Assembly (NCBI RefSeq): GCF_029351045.1
Contig: NZ_JARKIN010000001.1
Location: forward strand, 5,735,001 to 5,799,000
Length of the DNA: 64,000 nt
DNA from: Streptomyces sp. WMMB303
Lineage (GTDB): Bacteria > Actinomycetota > Actinomycetes > Streptomycetales > Streptomycetaceae
Direction: 5' to 3'
The number at the start of each line of letters is the position of its first letter. Position 1 is the stretch's first letter. The translations under genes and the position numbers were made by a program. This document shows positions 34,698-43,282 of this stretch, piece by piece. The notes under the pieces were generated by a model. It did no database searches. It was not told the origin of the DNA and was given only the letters and a program-made list of their open reading frames with translations.

Positions 34698-35158
34698 CGC
34701 CCCTCCTCCGGGTCTGTCAGGGATCCGCTCCGGGGGCTGTCCCCTTCCGCCCGTGCCTCCGGGCCCGCGTCCTGCGCCGCGCCCGGAGTCCGGCCCGGCT
34801 CCGGGCGCCGCTCCTCGGCCCGGCCCATCGCGACGGCCTGGGCACCGGCCAGCGCGGACTCCAGTTCGGCGATCCGCGCGTCGCGCTCCGCGAGCTCGGC
34901 CCCGAGCCGGTCGAGGACGTCGTCTACCTGCTCCATCCGGTATCCGCGCACCCCGACGGCCAGCCGCAGCCCGGCCACGTCCCCGTGGGTGACGGGGCGC
35001 TCCGGTGGCAGGGGCTCGTCCAGCAGGTCGGGCGGTGCGTCGGGGAGCCCGCCCACCGCGCCGCGGGCCTCCTCACCGGGCCGGGCGCCGCTGCCGACAA
35101 CGGCGAGCGTCACCGCGGCGACGACCACGACCAGCGAGAGCAGCAGGAACACGAACAC
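34694..35158 (-). CDS. DivIVA-domain-containing membrane protein
   Basis: 154 residues. An N-terminal transmembrane helix (FVFLLLSLVVVVAAVTLAVV) precedes a short DivIVA-like segment (GVRGYRMEQVDDVLDRLGAELAERD) with coiled-coil character, then a disordered Gly/Glu/Pro tail. Start is GTG 35158 with GGGGAG upstream; the longer open frame to 35368 overlaps the divergent DHPS promoter. It probably associates with the membrane at curved sites or with cell-wall machinery. Coupled to tag by ATGA overlap. Confidence 0.82.
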   Translation of the reverse strand: MFVFLLLSLVVVVAAVTLAVVGSGARPGEEARGAVGGLPDAPPDLLDEPLPPERPVTHGDVAGLRLAVGVRGYRMEQVDDVLDRLGAELAERDARIAELESALAGAQAVAMGRAEERRPEPGRTPGAAQDAGPEARAEGDSPRSGSLTDPEEGR

Positions 35159-35306
35159 GGATGAACTCCCCGGGTGGTTGCCGATTGCGGGCGGACCCTG
35201 ATCGTGCCATGGGCCGGTGACAGCTATGGTCGGCGGCGGAGACCGGTGCACGGGCCACGCGGCTGCGGGCAGCAGGCGGGCACCGTCGAGAGGAAGAGGA
35301 TGGCTG

Positions 35307-36197
35307 ATGCTGCGCCTGGGCACGCGCGAGTTCGGTGAGCACGAGCCGGTGATCATGGCGATCGTCAACCGGACGCCGGATTCCTTCTACGACCGGGGCG
35401 CCACCTTCCGGGACGAGCCGGCGCTCCACCGGGTCGAGCAGGCGGTCGCCGAGGGCGCCGCCGTCATCGACATAGGCGGGGTGAAGGCGGGGCCCGGCGA
35501 CGAGGTCACGGCCGAGGAGGAGGCCCGGCGCACGGTGGGCTTCGTCGCGGAGGTGCGGCGGCGCTGGCCGGACGTGGTGATCAGCGTCGACACCTGGCGG
35601 CACGAGGTGGGCGAGGCCGTGTGCGAGGCGGGGGCCGATCTGCTCAACGACGCCTGGGGCGGGGTCGATCCCCGGCTGGCCGAGGTCGCGGCGCGGTACG
35701 GCGCGGGTCTGGTGTGCACCCACGCGGGCGGTGCCCGCCCGCGGACCCGCCCGCACCGGGTCGCCTACCAGCCGGGCACGCGGGGCGGGGGAGGCGGCAG
35801 CGGAGTCGTCGACGACATCCTGCGGGTGACGCTCGGGCTGGCCGAGCGCGCCGCGGAGCTCGGGGTGCGCCGGGACGGGATCCTCATCGACCCCGGGCAC
35901 GACTTCGGCAAGTCCACCCGGCACTCCCTGGAGGCGACCCGGGAGCTGGGCCGGATGACCGGGACGGGCTGGCCGGTGCTGGTCTCGCTGTCCAACAAGG
36001 ACTTCGTGGGCGAGACCCTGGACCGCCCCGTCCAGGAGCGGCTGACCGGCACCCTGGCCACCACCGCCGTCTCCGCCTGGCTGGGCGCGCGAGTCTACCG
36101 GGTGCACGAGGTGGCCGAGACCAAGCAGGTCCTCGACATGGTGTCCGCGATCGCGGGCCACCGCCCGCCCGCGGTGGCCCGTCGGGGGCTGGCCTGA
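35307..36197 (+). CDS. FolP2-type dihydropteroate synthase paralogue
   Basis: 296 residues with the DHPS TIM-barrel. Pterin-side motifs are kept: NRTPDSFYDRG, SVDTWRHEV, LLNDAWGG, ILIDPGHDFGKS and a Ser-x-Lys in SLSNKDF. The pABA loop IDIGGESTRPGA of true folate enzymes instead reads IDIGGVKAGPGD, and NVTPDSF reads NRTPDSF. That variant pattern is the one I recall for M. tuberculosis FolP2 (Rv1207), which is not thought to make dihydropteroate. ATG start at 35307. It lies next to the LOG and DivIVA-type genes, not with other folate genes. Real substrate unknown. Confidence 0.88.
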   Translation: MLRLGTREFGEHEPVIMAIVNRTPDSFYDRGATFRDEPALHRVEQAVAEGAAVIDIGGVKAGPGDEVTAEEEARRTVGFVAEVRRRWPDVVISVDTWRHEVGEAVCEAGADLLNDAWGGVDPRLAEVAARYGAGLVCTHAGGARPRTRPHRVAYQPGTRGGGGGSGVVDDILRVTLGLAERAAELGVRRDGILIDPGHDFGKSTRHSLEATRELGRMTGTGWPVLVSLSNKDFVGETLDRPVQERLTGTLATTAVSAWLGARVYRVHEVAETKQVLDMVSAIAGHRPPAVARRGLA

Positions 36198-36257
36198 GGA
36201 GTGCCCTCAGGGGAGCGTCGTCCGCCCCGGGGTCGGACGTGCCGTCGCGGACACGGC

Positions 36258-37046
36258 CTAGCGGCGGCCGGGCGGTCCGGGGCGCTGGGCCGCCGGGACC
36301 TGACCGCCGACCTCCTTGGTGACCAGCGCCACCGCCTCGTCGATGTCGTCGGTGACGTGGAAGAGCTCCAGGTCCCGCTCGGACGCCTTGCCACCGCCGA
36401 CGACGGAGTGGCGCAGCCAGTCGGCGAGCCCCCGCCAGTAGTCCGTGCCGAAGAGCACGATCGGGAAGCGGGTGACCTTCCCGGTCTGCACCAGGGTCAG
36501 CGCCTCGAACAGTTCGTCCAGCGTGCCGAGCCCGCCGGGCAGCACGACGAACCCGCTGGCGTACTTCACGAACATCGTCTTGCGGACGAAGAAGTAGCGG
36601 AAGTTCACGCCGATGTCGACGTACTTGTTCATGCCCTGCTCGAAGGGGAGCTCGATACCGAGCCCGACCGAGGTGCCGTTCGCCTCCAGGGCACCCCTGT
36701 TGGCCGCTTCCATCGCGCCGGGGCCGCCACCGGTGATGACGGCGAACCCGGCCTCGGCCAGCGCCCGGCCGATCCGCACGCCCTGGTCGTACTCGGGCGC
36801 CTCGGGGGGTGTGCGCGCCGAGCCGAAGACGCTGATGGCGGGGCCCAGCTCGGCCAGGGCTCCGAAGCCCTCGACGAACTCGGACTGGATGCGCATCACC
36901 CGCCAGGGGTCCTGGTGGATGAAGTCGGAGGGGCCCGCGGTGTCCAGCAGGCGCTGGTCGGTGGTCTCCGACTGCACCTGGTCACGGCGGCGCACGACAG
37001 GCCCCAGTCGCTGCTCCTTGGGCCCTCCGCCGGTCTCGTCGGTCAT
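36258..37046 (-). CDS. LOG family / TIGR00730 Rossmann-fold protein
   Basis: 262 residues with the lysine-decarboxylase-like/LOG fold: GGGPGAMEAANRGA (about 103-116) and PGGLGTLDELFEALT (about 165-180), the motif that defines cytokinin riboside 5'-monophosphate phosphoribohydrolases. It likely hydrolyses nucleoside 5'-monophosphates in the cytosol. ATG start at 37046, 136 bp downstream of dapE on the same strand. Confidence 0.9.
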   Translation of the reverse strand: MTDETGGGPKEQRLGPVVRRRDQVQSETTDQRLLDTAGPSDFIHQDPWRVMRIQSEFVEGFGALAELGPAISVFGSARTPPEAPEYDQGVRIGRALAEAGFAVITGGGPGAMEAANRGALEANGTSVGLGIELPFEQGMNKYVDIGVNFRYFFVRKTMFVKYASGFVVLPGGLGTLDELFEALTLVQTGKVTRFPIVLFGTDYWRGLADWLRHSVVGGGKASERDLELFHVTDDIDEAVALVTKEVGGQVPAAQRPGPPGRR

Positions 37047-37182
37047 CTACGGCACTCCTTCCGCCTGCGATCTTTCCGCTTCAGGGTATGCGGACGCCGG
37101 CGGGTACCGTCGGGAATCGGGGCGGCCGGCAGCCGTCGATCGGTTGACCGGCAGGTGGCGCGAGAGCTCCGGCGGGCCCGGC

Positions 37183-38262
37183 TCAGGCCGTCAGCCAGCG
37201 CCGCAGCCGCTCCTCGCACCGGGTGATGAGCGCGGTCTCGACCCGCTCGTCCCGCTTGTGGGCGAGGTTGGGATCCCCGGGACCGTAGTTGACGGCGGGC
37301 ACCCCCAGCGCGCTGAACCGGGAGACGTCCGTCCAGCCGTACTTGGGCCGCGGCTCGCCGCCCACCGCGGCGAGGAAGGCGCGGGCCGCCGGGTGCGAGA
37401 GGCCGGGCAGTGCGCCGGGGGAGCTGTCGTCCACCTCGAACTCCTCGACCCCGCATCCGGCGAACACCTCGCGCACGTGGTCCAGCGCGTCCTGCTCGCC
37501 GCGGTCGGGCGCGTAGCGGAAGTTGACCGTGACGGTGCACAGGTCCGGGATGACGTTGCCGGCGACGCCGCCCTCCACGCCGACGGCGTTCAGTCCCTCC
37601 CGGTATTCCAGTCCGTCGATCGTCGGCCACCGGGGCTCGTAGCCGGCCAGCCGCTCGAGCACCGGCCCGGCCGCGTGGATCGCGTTGGCGCCCATCCAGC
37701 CGCGCGCCGAGTGCGCCCGGGTGCCGCGCAGGTGCAGCCGCACCCGCAGGGTGCCCTGGCAGCCGCCCTCGACCTGGCCCTCGGAGGGTTCGAGCAGCAC
37801 GGCGAAGTCGCCGGCCAGCCACTCGGGGCGGGCCTCGGCGACCTTGCCGAGGCCGTTGAGGTGGGCGGCGACCTCCTCGTTGTCGTAGAAGACGAAGGTC
37901 AGGTCGCGGTTGGGCTCGGGGACCGTGGCGGCGATCCGCAGCTGCACGGCGACCCCCGCCTTCATGTCGCTGGTGCCGCACCCCCACAGCAGCCCGTCCT
38001 CGTCGAGCCGGGAGGGCAGGTTCCCGGCGATCGGCACGGTGTCGAGATGGCCCGCGAGGACGATCCGCTCGGCCCGGTCCAGGTGGGTGCGGGCCACCAC
38101 GTTGTTGCCGTACCGGTCGACGCTCAGGTGGGGCAGTGCGCGCAGCGCCTCCTCGACGGCGTCGGCGAGCGCCGCCTCGTCCCCGCTCTCGGAGGGGAGG
38201 TCCACCAGTCGGGCGGTGAGCCGGGCGGCGTCCTGCTGCAGGTCGAGTGCGCTGTGAGGCAT
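37183..38262 (-). CDS. dapE: Succinyl-diaminopimelate desuccinylase
   Basis: 359-residue M20 dizinc amidohydrolase that removes succinate from N-succinyl-LL-diaminopimelate in lysine and cell-wall synthesis. Metal motifs: AGHLDTVP (about 72-79), GCGTSDMKAG, DNEEV with the catalytic and metal-binding glutamates, and a late His in LAHKRDERV. ATG start at 38262, with GTG two codons upstream also possible. Divergent from the lysozyme-like gene. dapC lies 2 kb further along on the same strand, so the two lysine-pathway genes are neighbours. Confidence 0.94.
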   Translation of the reverse strand: MPHSALDLQQDAARLTARLVDLPSESGDEAALADAVEEALRALPHLSVDRYGNNVVARTHLDRAERIVLAGHLDTVPIAGNLPSRLDEDGLLWGCGTSDMKAGVAVQLRIAATVPEPNRDLTFVFYDNEEVAAHLNGLGKVAEARPEWLAGDFAVLLEPSEGQVEGGCQGTLRVRLHLRGTRAHSARGWMGANAIHAAGPVLERLAGYEPRWPTIDGLEYREGLNAVGVEGGVAGNVIPDLCTVTVNFRYAPDRGEQDALDHVREVFAGCGVEEFEVDDSSPGALPGLSHPAARAFLAAVGGEPRPKYGWTDVSRFSALGVPAVNYGPGDPNLAHKRDERVETALITRCEERLRRWLTA

Positions 38263-38342
38263 GGCCACAGCCTACGGCGGGGCCCCCGCGCGGCCCGGCG
38301 CGCCCCGGGGCTCGGGCGCTGTCGCACCCAGCGGCTACCTTG

Positions 38343-39470
38343 GTGCGCGTGCGCCTCTCACGACCGTCCCGCCCGCCCGGCGGGTCCGGGGGTCCGCCCC
38401 GGACCGAGGGCCGCGGCAGACCCTTCAGGATCGCCGTGGCCTGCGCCGTGCTGCTCGCCGTCGCCGCGTATGTCGCGGTGCGCGGGCTGTCGGGGCAGGA
38501 CGGTGCGATGTGCACCGTCCGGGCCGCGGACGGCGGGAGCGGCGCCGACGGCAAGAACGCGACCGCCGCCGCGGACGGCTCCGGCACCCCGCACGACTAC
38601 GAACTCACCCCCGTGCAGGCCCAGAACGCGGCGACCATCGCCGCGGTCGCCGCGCGCCGCGGGCTGCCCGAGCGGGCGGTGACCATAGCCCTGGCCACCG
38701 CCATGCAGGAGTCCCAGCTGCGCAACATCGGCCACGGGGACCGGGATTCGGTCGGCCTCTTCCAGCAGCGCCCCTCGCAGGGCTGGGGGACGTTCGAGCA
38801 GATCCAGGACCCGGTGTATTCGGCGGGCCGGTTCTACGACCATCTCGCCGAGGTGCCCGGCTACTCGCGGCTCCCGCTGACCGTGGCCGCCCAGCGCGTG
38901 CAGCGCAGCGGCTATCCCCAGGCGTACGCCAAGCACGAGACCGACGCGACGCTGCTGACCGGCGCGCTCACCGGCCGCCGACCCGCCACGCTGAGCTGCA
39001 CGACAGGCGGCCGGGAACCTGCCGGGCCAGGTGATCCCGCGCTGGTGCGCAAGCGGCTGGTGCGGGAGTTCGGCCGGGACGTGCTGGCGGACGGCACCGG
39101 CACCCTCGCGGCTCCGGCACCGCGGACGGCCGGGTACCCGAGGGCGCGCTCGGCGGCGCGGTCCGAGGCCGCGCCCGTCGTCCCGGTGCCCGCACACGGC
39201 CGCCGTCAGGGCTGGGAGCTGGCCCACTGGGCGGTCGCGAACGCGGAGCGGCTGCGCATCGAGCAGATCTCCTACGGCGGCCTCCGGTGGTCGGCGGAGC
39301 GCTCCGCGGACGGGTGGCGCAGGACGGACGGCGGCGCGGCAGCGGACGGCGGCGGGCCCGGGGGCGGCGGCACGAGGAAGGACGGCGGTGACGCGGCGGA
39401 GGGTGGCGCGGCCGACGGCGGGGGCGCGGCGGACGACACGGTGGAGCTCCGGCTGGCCCCCGGTCACTAG
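38343..39470 (+). CDS. Lysozyme-like-fold secreted/membrane-anchored protein
   Basis: 375 residues. One N-terminal transmembrane anchor (about 30-50, FRIAVACAVLLAVAAYVAV) precedes an extracellular region. TIALATAMQESQLRNIGHGDRDSVGLFQQRPSQGWGT (about 110-150) matches the lysozyme-like superfamily pattern, with the glutamate in MQES. The C-terminal 80 residues are Gly/Asp-rich low complexity. Such proteins are sometimes annotated as heavy-metal transporters without basis. Cell-wall hydrolase or structural role possible. GTG start at 38343, with another GTG two codons later. Confidence 0.75.
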   Translation: MRVRLSRPSRPPGGSGGPPRTEGRGRPFRIAVACAVLLAVAAYVAVRGLSGQDGAMCTVRAADGGSGADGKNATAAADGSGTPHDYELTPVQAQNAATIAAVAARRGLPERAVTIALATAMQESQLRNIGHGDRDSVGLFQQRPSQGWGTFEQIQDPVYSAGRFYDHLAEVPGYSRLPLTVAAQRVQRSGYPQAYAKHETDATLLTGALTGRRPATLSCTTGGREPAGPGDPALVRKRLVREFGRDVLADGTGTLAAPAPRTAGYPRARSAARSEAAPVVPVPAHGRRQGWELAHWAVANAERLRIEQISYGGLRWSAERSADGWRRTDGGAAADGGGPGGGGTRKDGGDAAEGGAADGGGAADDTVELRLAPGH

Positions 39471-39779
39471 TCCGCCTACTCACCCGGTGGAGCGAACCCG
39501 GTCCACCGGGGTGGACGTTTCTTCCCCCGCTCGACGGTCGCCGCCAGGAGTGAACCCGCTCGGCCGGTCGTGCCTGGCCGCAGCCGGTTCGGCTCCTCGG
39601 GTACAGGTCAATCGGCTGCGAGGAATGCCCAGTTTGAGGGCTCACGCGGCAAACCTGGATTGCCAATCCTTTACCCGGCTTCCCCGCAACCTCCGTGCCG
39701 TTCGGGGCGATAGGCACTGCGTCCGACCGGGGGATCCCGGCTGACAGACCAAGAACCCCTTCTCCGTCAAAGGAGCACC
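39471..39779. other. Intergenic spacer with hairpin
   Basis: 309 bp without a gene. Arms CCCGGTGGA (39483-39491) and TCCACCGGG (39502-39510) form a hairpin that likely ends the lysozyme-like transcript. The part after about 39600 is less GC-rich and probably contains the promoter of the small secreted protein, whose RBS AAAGGAG lies just before its ATG. I see no clear -35/-10 pair. Confidence 0.4.
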
Positions 39780-40187
39780 ATGTCCAACCCCCTCACGCGC
39801 CGCATCGCCCGCACCGCGCTGCTGACGGCGGCCGGCGCCGCCACCGTCGTCGGCGCCGCCGGAGCCGCGAGCGCCGTGGAACTGCCCGCGAGCCCGGTGG
39901 GCGGGGTCAGCAACCTGGACGGCGAGGGCCTCGGCAACACGCTGGACAGGACCGCCCAGGACACCACCGCCGTCGCCGGGGAGACCGGCGGCAGCGCCGT
40001 CGAGAAGGCCGTGCCGACCGCCGGCAAGGCCGTGGGCAAGGCCGGCCGGACCGCGGCGCCCGCCGCGCAGAACCTCGCCGGGAACGCGGCGGGCGAGGCC
40101 GGCGGTCTGCTGGGCGACACCGCCTCTTCCGCGGCGGACACCGGCCTTCCGTCCGTCGGCAACCTCGGTGGCCTTCCCCTCGGTTGA
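39780..40187 (+). CDS. Small secreted protein, Streptomyces type
   Basis: 135 residues. Signal peptide of about 31 residues (RRIARTALLTAAGAATVVGAAGAASA, cleavage after ASA), then a low-complexity mature part rich in Ala, Gly, Thr and Asp with near-repeats (AGEAGGLLGD, AGETGGS). ATG start at 39780 with AAAGGAG upstream. Export is clear; function is not recognised. Confidence 0.75.
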   Translation: MSNPLTRRIARTALLTAAGAATVVGAAGAASAVELPASPVGGVSNLDGEGLGNTLDRTAQDTTAVAGETGGSAVEKAVPTAGKAVGKAGRTAAPAAQNLAGNAAGEAGGLLGDTASSAADTGLPSVGNLGGLPLG

Positions 40188-40311
40188 GGGCTCCCCCGGT
40201 CACCACTGCGGGGCGCCCCCACTGTCCGGCCCCGCCTCCCGGAGGCACCCTCCCCGGCCGGACAGCGCTCAGGCACTCCGTTCCTGAGCGCCCGCAGCCG
40301 GTGACCCGATC

Positions 40312-40343
40312 GGGCCGCCCGGACCGCACGGTCCGGGCGGCCC
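40312..40343 (+). terminator. Intrinsic-type terminator
   Basis: Fourteen-base perfect GC stem (40312-40325 with 40330-40343) and GCAC loop, followed by TTCG, located between the secreted protein and the convergent aminotransferase gene, serving the former. Confidence 0.7.
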
Positions 40344-40475
40344 TTCGCGTGCGCGCTCCGGAGCCGGCCCCGTCCGCTGCCCGGGGGCCGTCGGCCGCAC
40401 CGGCCCGGCCCCCGGGACGCCGGCGTCCGCAGTCCGGCAGCGGGCCCGCGCGAGCGACCCGGCACCCCGGGGCCG

Positions 40476-41573
40476 CTACGCGGAGAGCCTGCGCACCGCG
40501 GCGGCGATCCGCTCGTCCGTGGCCGTGAGAGCGACACGGACGTACCGCTCCCCCGCGGGTCCGTAGAACTCACCCGGCGCCACCAGGACGCCCCGCGCGG
40601 CCAGCCCGGCGACGGTCTCCCAGCAGGACTCGTCCCGGGTCGCCCACAGGTACAGCGACGCCTCGCTGTGCTCGATCCGGAAGCCCGCGGCCTCCAGCGC
40701 ACCCCGCAGCGCGGTGCGGCGCGCCCGGTACCGCTCGCGCTGCTCGGCCACATGGGTGTCGTCGGCGAGCGCCGCGACCGTCGCCGCCTGCACCGGCGCG
40801 GGCGTCATCATCCCGCCGTGCTTGCGGATCTGTAGCAGTTCGCCCAGCACCTCGCTGTCCCCCGCGATGAACGCCGCCCGGTACCCGGCGAGATTGGAGC
40901 GCTTGGAGAGCGAGTGGACGGCCACCAGGCCCGCGGTGGAGCCGCCGCACACGTCCGGGTGCAGCACGGAGACCGGGTCGGCCTCCCAGCCGAGCTCCAG
41001 GTAGCACTCATCACTGAGGACGAGCACACCGTGCTCGCGCGCCCAGTCGACGACGGTGCGGAGCCGCTCGGCGGGCAGCACCTGACCGGTGGGGTTGGAA
41101 GGCGAGTTGAGCCACAGCAGCTTGAGCCCGGAAGGGTCCAGCTCCAGCGGGTCGTCGTAGGCGACGTGGTCGGCACCGGCGAGCCGGGCGCCGACCTCGT
41201 AGGTGGGATAGGCGAGCCGGGGGAATGCCACCCGGTCGCCCGGTCCGAGGCCGAGCTGGGTGGGCAGCCAGGCCACCAGTTCCTTGGAGCCGACGACGGG
41301 CAGCACGTGCTGCTCCGTGATGCCGCGCGCGCCCAGTCGGCGCTCGCACCAGCCGGTGAGCGCGTCGCGCAGCTCCCGGGTCCCCCACACCGTGGGGTAG
41401 CCGGGGCTGTCGGCCGCCTCGGCGAGCGCCTGCCGCACCTGCGCGGGTACCGGGTCGACGGGGGTGCCGACCGACAGGTCGACGAGGCCGTCGGGGTGCC
41501 CGGCGGCGGTGGTCTTGTACGGCTCGAGCCGGTCCCAGGGGAAGGCGGGGAGGCGGTCGGAGACGGAGGGCAT
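40476..41573 (-). CDS. dapC: N-succinyldiaminopimelate aminotransferase (DapC type)
   Basis: 365-residue class I/II PLP aminotransferase that converts N-succinyl-LL-2-amino-6-ketopimelate using glutamate. Start region SVSDRLPAFPWDRLEPYK is the DapC-type N-terminus. PLP lysine in SLSKRSNLAGYRAAF (about residue 228), NSPSNPTG binding loop, DECYLELGW. ATG start at 41573, with a GTG three codons upstream also in frame. Downstream of the ferredoxin gene on the same strand, the fdx-dapC pair also seen in mycobacteria. Confidence 0.88.
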   Translation of the reverse strand: MPSVSDRLPAFPWDRLEPYKTTAAGHPDGLVDLSVGTPVDPVPAQVRQALAEAADSPGYPTVWGTRELRDALTGWCERRLGARGITEQHVLPVVGSKELVAWLPTQLGLGPGDRVAFPRLAYPTYEVGARLAGADHVAYDDPLELDPSGLKLLWLNSPSNPTGQVLPAERLRTVVDWAREHGVLVLSDECYLELGWEADPVSVLHPDVCGGSTAGLVAVHSLSKRSNLAGYRAAFIAGDSEVLGELLQIRKHGGMMTPAPVQAATVAALADDTHVAEQRERYRARRTALRGALEAAGFRIEHSEASLYLWATRDESCWETVAGLAARGVLVAPGEFYGPAGERYVRVALTATDERIAAAVRRLSA

Positions 41574-41805
41574 GGTGCTCACTTTCTTCGGCTGTCCCGG
41601 CTGCCCCGGCGGCCGGCGCGGGTCGGCCGCGCGGTCCGCCGGCGCCCGGACGGCGGTCGGGCGGTCGGGGCGGGGCGCGCCGCGGCAGGGGCGGCCGTAC
41701 GGCGCGCAAAACACCTCAGTCCCGTACGGCAGGACACTGGGACCGCCGTACGGGACTGTGCGGAAGCCGCACGGGGCGGCTCACTGCTCGGGCGTCACCC
41801 GTGGG

Positions 41806-42132
41806 TCACTCGTCGTGCTCCTGCGGCGGGAGCGCGGAGATGAGCGGGTGGTCCTTCTCGATCAGACCGAGCTTGCTGGCGCCGCCGGGCGAGCCGAGGT
41901 CGTCGAAGAACTCGACATTGGCCTTGTAGTAGTCCTTCCACTCCTCGGGGGTGTCATCCTCGTAGAAGATGGCCTCGACCGGGCAGACGGGCTCGCAGGC
42001 ACCGCAGTCGACGCACTCGTCCGGGTGGATGTACAAGGACCGCTGGCCCTCGTAGATGCAGTCGACCGGGCACTCCTCGATGCAAGCCTTGTCCTTCAGG
42101 TCGACACAAGGCTCCGCGATGACGTAAGTCAC
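41806..42132 (-). CDS. fdxA: 7Fe ferredoxin
   Basis: 108-residue [3Fe-4S][4Fe-4S] ferredoxin for electron transfer. Cysteine pattern: CVDLKDKACIEECPVDCIYEG for the first cluster and CVDCGACEPVCPVEAIF for the second, followed by an acidic C-terminal domain typical of the Streptomyces/Mycobacterium 7Fe type. GTG start at 42132 with GAGGAGG upstream. Upstream of dapC on the same strand. Confidence 0.95.
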   Translation of the reverse strand: MTYVIAEPCVDLKDKACIEECPVDCIYEGQRSLYIHPDECVDCGACEPVCPVEAIFYEDDTPEEWKDYYKANVEFFDDLGSPGGASKLGLIEKDHPLISALPPQEHDE

Positions 42133-42282
42133 GCTGTCGTTCCTCCTCGTTAGGGCTGGCGGGCCGGTGTCCGGCTCCGCCGCGGGCGCGCGGGAGCGCT
42201 CTTTCGCTTCGGACGGCGGCGATGCCCACACCTAGTATCTCCGTTCCCGGACACAACACGAACAGGAGGGGCGGTTAGGACT

Positions 42283-43281
42283 GTGGAATTCACCACGGGC
42301 GGACGCTTGGAGGTCCGCATCACCCCTTCCGACGTGGGCAGACGTGTCTCGGTGCGGTCGCTGACGACTGCCGGGGAGCGGCATGGGCGGTTCACGGACA
42401 CGCTCGGCATTCTCACATCGTGGACCAAGGGCGTGCTCACAGTCACCCGACGCGATGGTGAGCAGGTCGAGATCGAGGAGACGTCGATGGTGGCTGGAAA
42501 GACCGTGCCGGCCACGCCCGCGCGCCGCCGGGGTCTGCCGTCCGCCGACGCGGCCGAACTCGTCGCGGTGGCCGCCAGGGGCTGGCCGCCGGCCGAGTCG
42601 CAGGCGCTCGGCGGCTGGACCCTGCGCGCTGCCGGCGGGTTCACCGCCCGCGCGAACTCCGTACTCCCGCAGGGCGACCCCGGGTTGCCGCTGCCCGAGG
42701 CGCTGGGCCGGGTCACCGGCTGGTACGCCGAGCGGGGCCTGCCCGCGCGGATCCAGATCTGCGTGGCGGAGGACGCGCTGCTGGACGCGCGGCTGCGGGA
42801 GCTGGGCTGGACGACCGAACGACACGGGCTGATACAGGTGGGCGCGCTCGCCCCGCCGGCCGACCGGGAGCCCGATGCGCGGGTGCTGCTGCACCGCACA
42901 CCGGACGACCGGTGGGCCTCGCTCTACAACAGAGCGGGCGGCGCGGGCCTGTCGGACGCGGCGCGGCAGGTGCTGGCGGGCGGGTCCTCGGTGTGGTTCG
43001 CGACGGTGGCGGATCCGCACGGCGACGCCGTGGCCATCGGCCGGTGCGCGGTGGACGGCCGCTGGGCCGGGTTCGCCGCCATAGAGGTCGCGCCCGAGTG
43101 GCGCCGGCGGGGGCTGGCCCGGGCGGTCACCGGCGAACTGGCCAGAGCCGCGCTGGCCGAGGGCGCCTCGGCCGCCTACCTCCAGGTGGAGCGGGACAAC
43201 ACGGTGGCCCGGGCGCTCTACGAACGGCTCGGCTTCGCCGATCACCACGCGTACCACTACCTGCGCGCCCCGCAGGACTGA
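42283..43281 (+). CDS. GNAT family N-acetyltransferase, two-part
   Basis: 332 residues. The N-terminal 75 residues form a small beta-barrel-like domain (RRVSVRSLTTAGERHGRFTDTLG), followed by a GNAT pair. The C-terminal GNAT domain carries the acetyl-CoA loop RRRGLARAVTGEL (about 270) and LQVERDNTVARALYERLGF. The middle part resembles a degenerate GNAT half. Substrate unknown. GTG start at 42283; the SirB1-type gene starts one base after its stop, so the two are an operon. Confidence 0.85.
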   Translation: MEFTTGGRLEVRITPSDVGRRVSVRSLTTAGERHGRFTDTLGILTSWTKGVLTVTRRDGEQVEIEETSMVAGKTVPATPARRRGLPSADAAELVAVAARGWPPAESQALGGWTLRAAGGFTARANSVLPQGDPGLPLPEALGRVTGWYAERGLPARIQICVAEDALLDARLRELGWTTERHGLIQVGALAPPADREPDARVLLHRTPDDRWASLYNRAGGAGLSDAARQVLAGGSSVWFATVADPHGDAVAIGRCAVDGRWAGFAAIEVAPEWRRRGLARAVTGELARAALAEGASAAYLQVERDNTVARALYERLGFADHHAYHYLRAPQD

Positions 43282-43282
43282 C

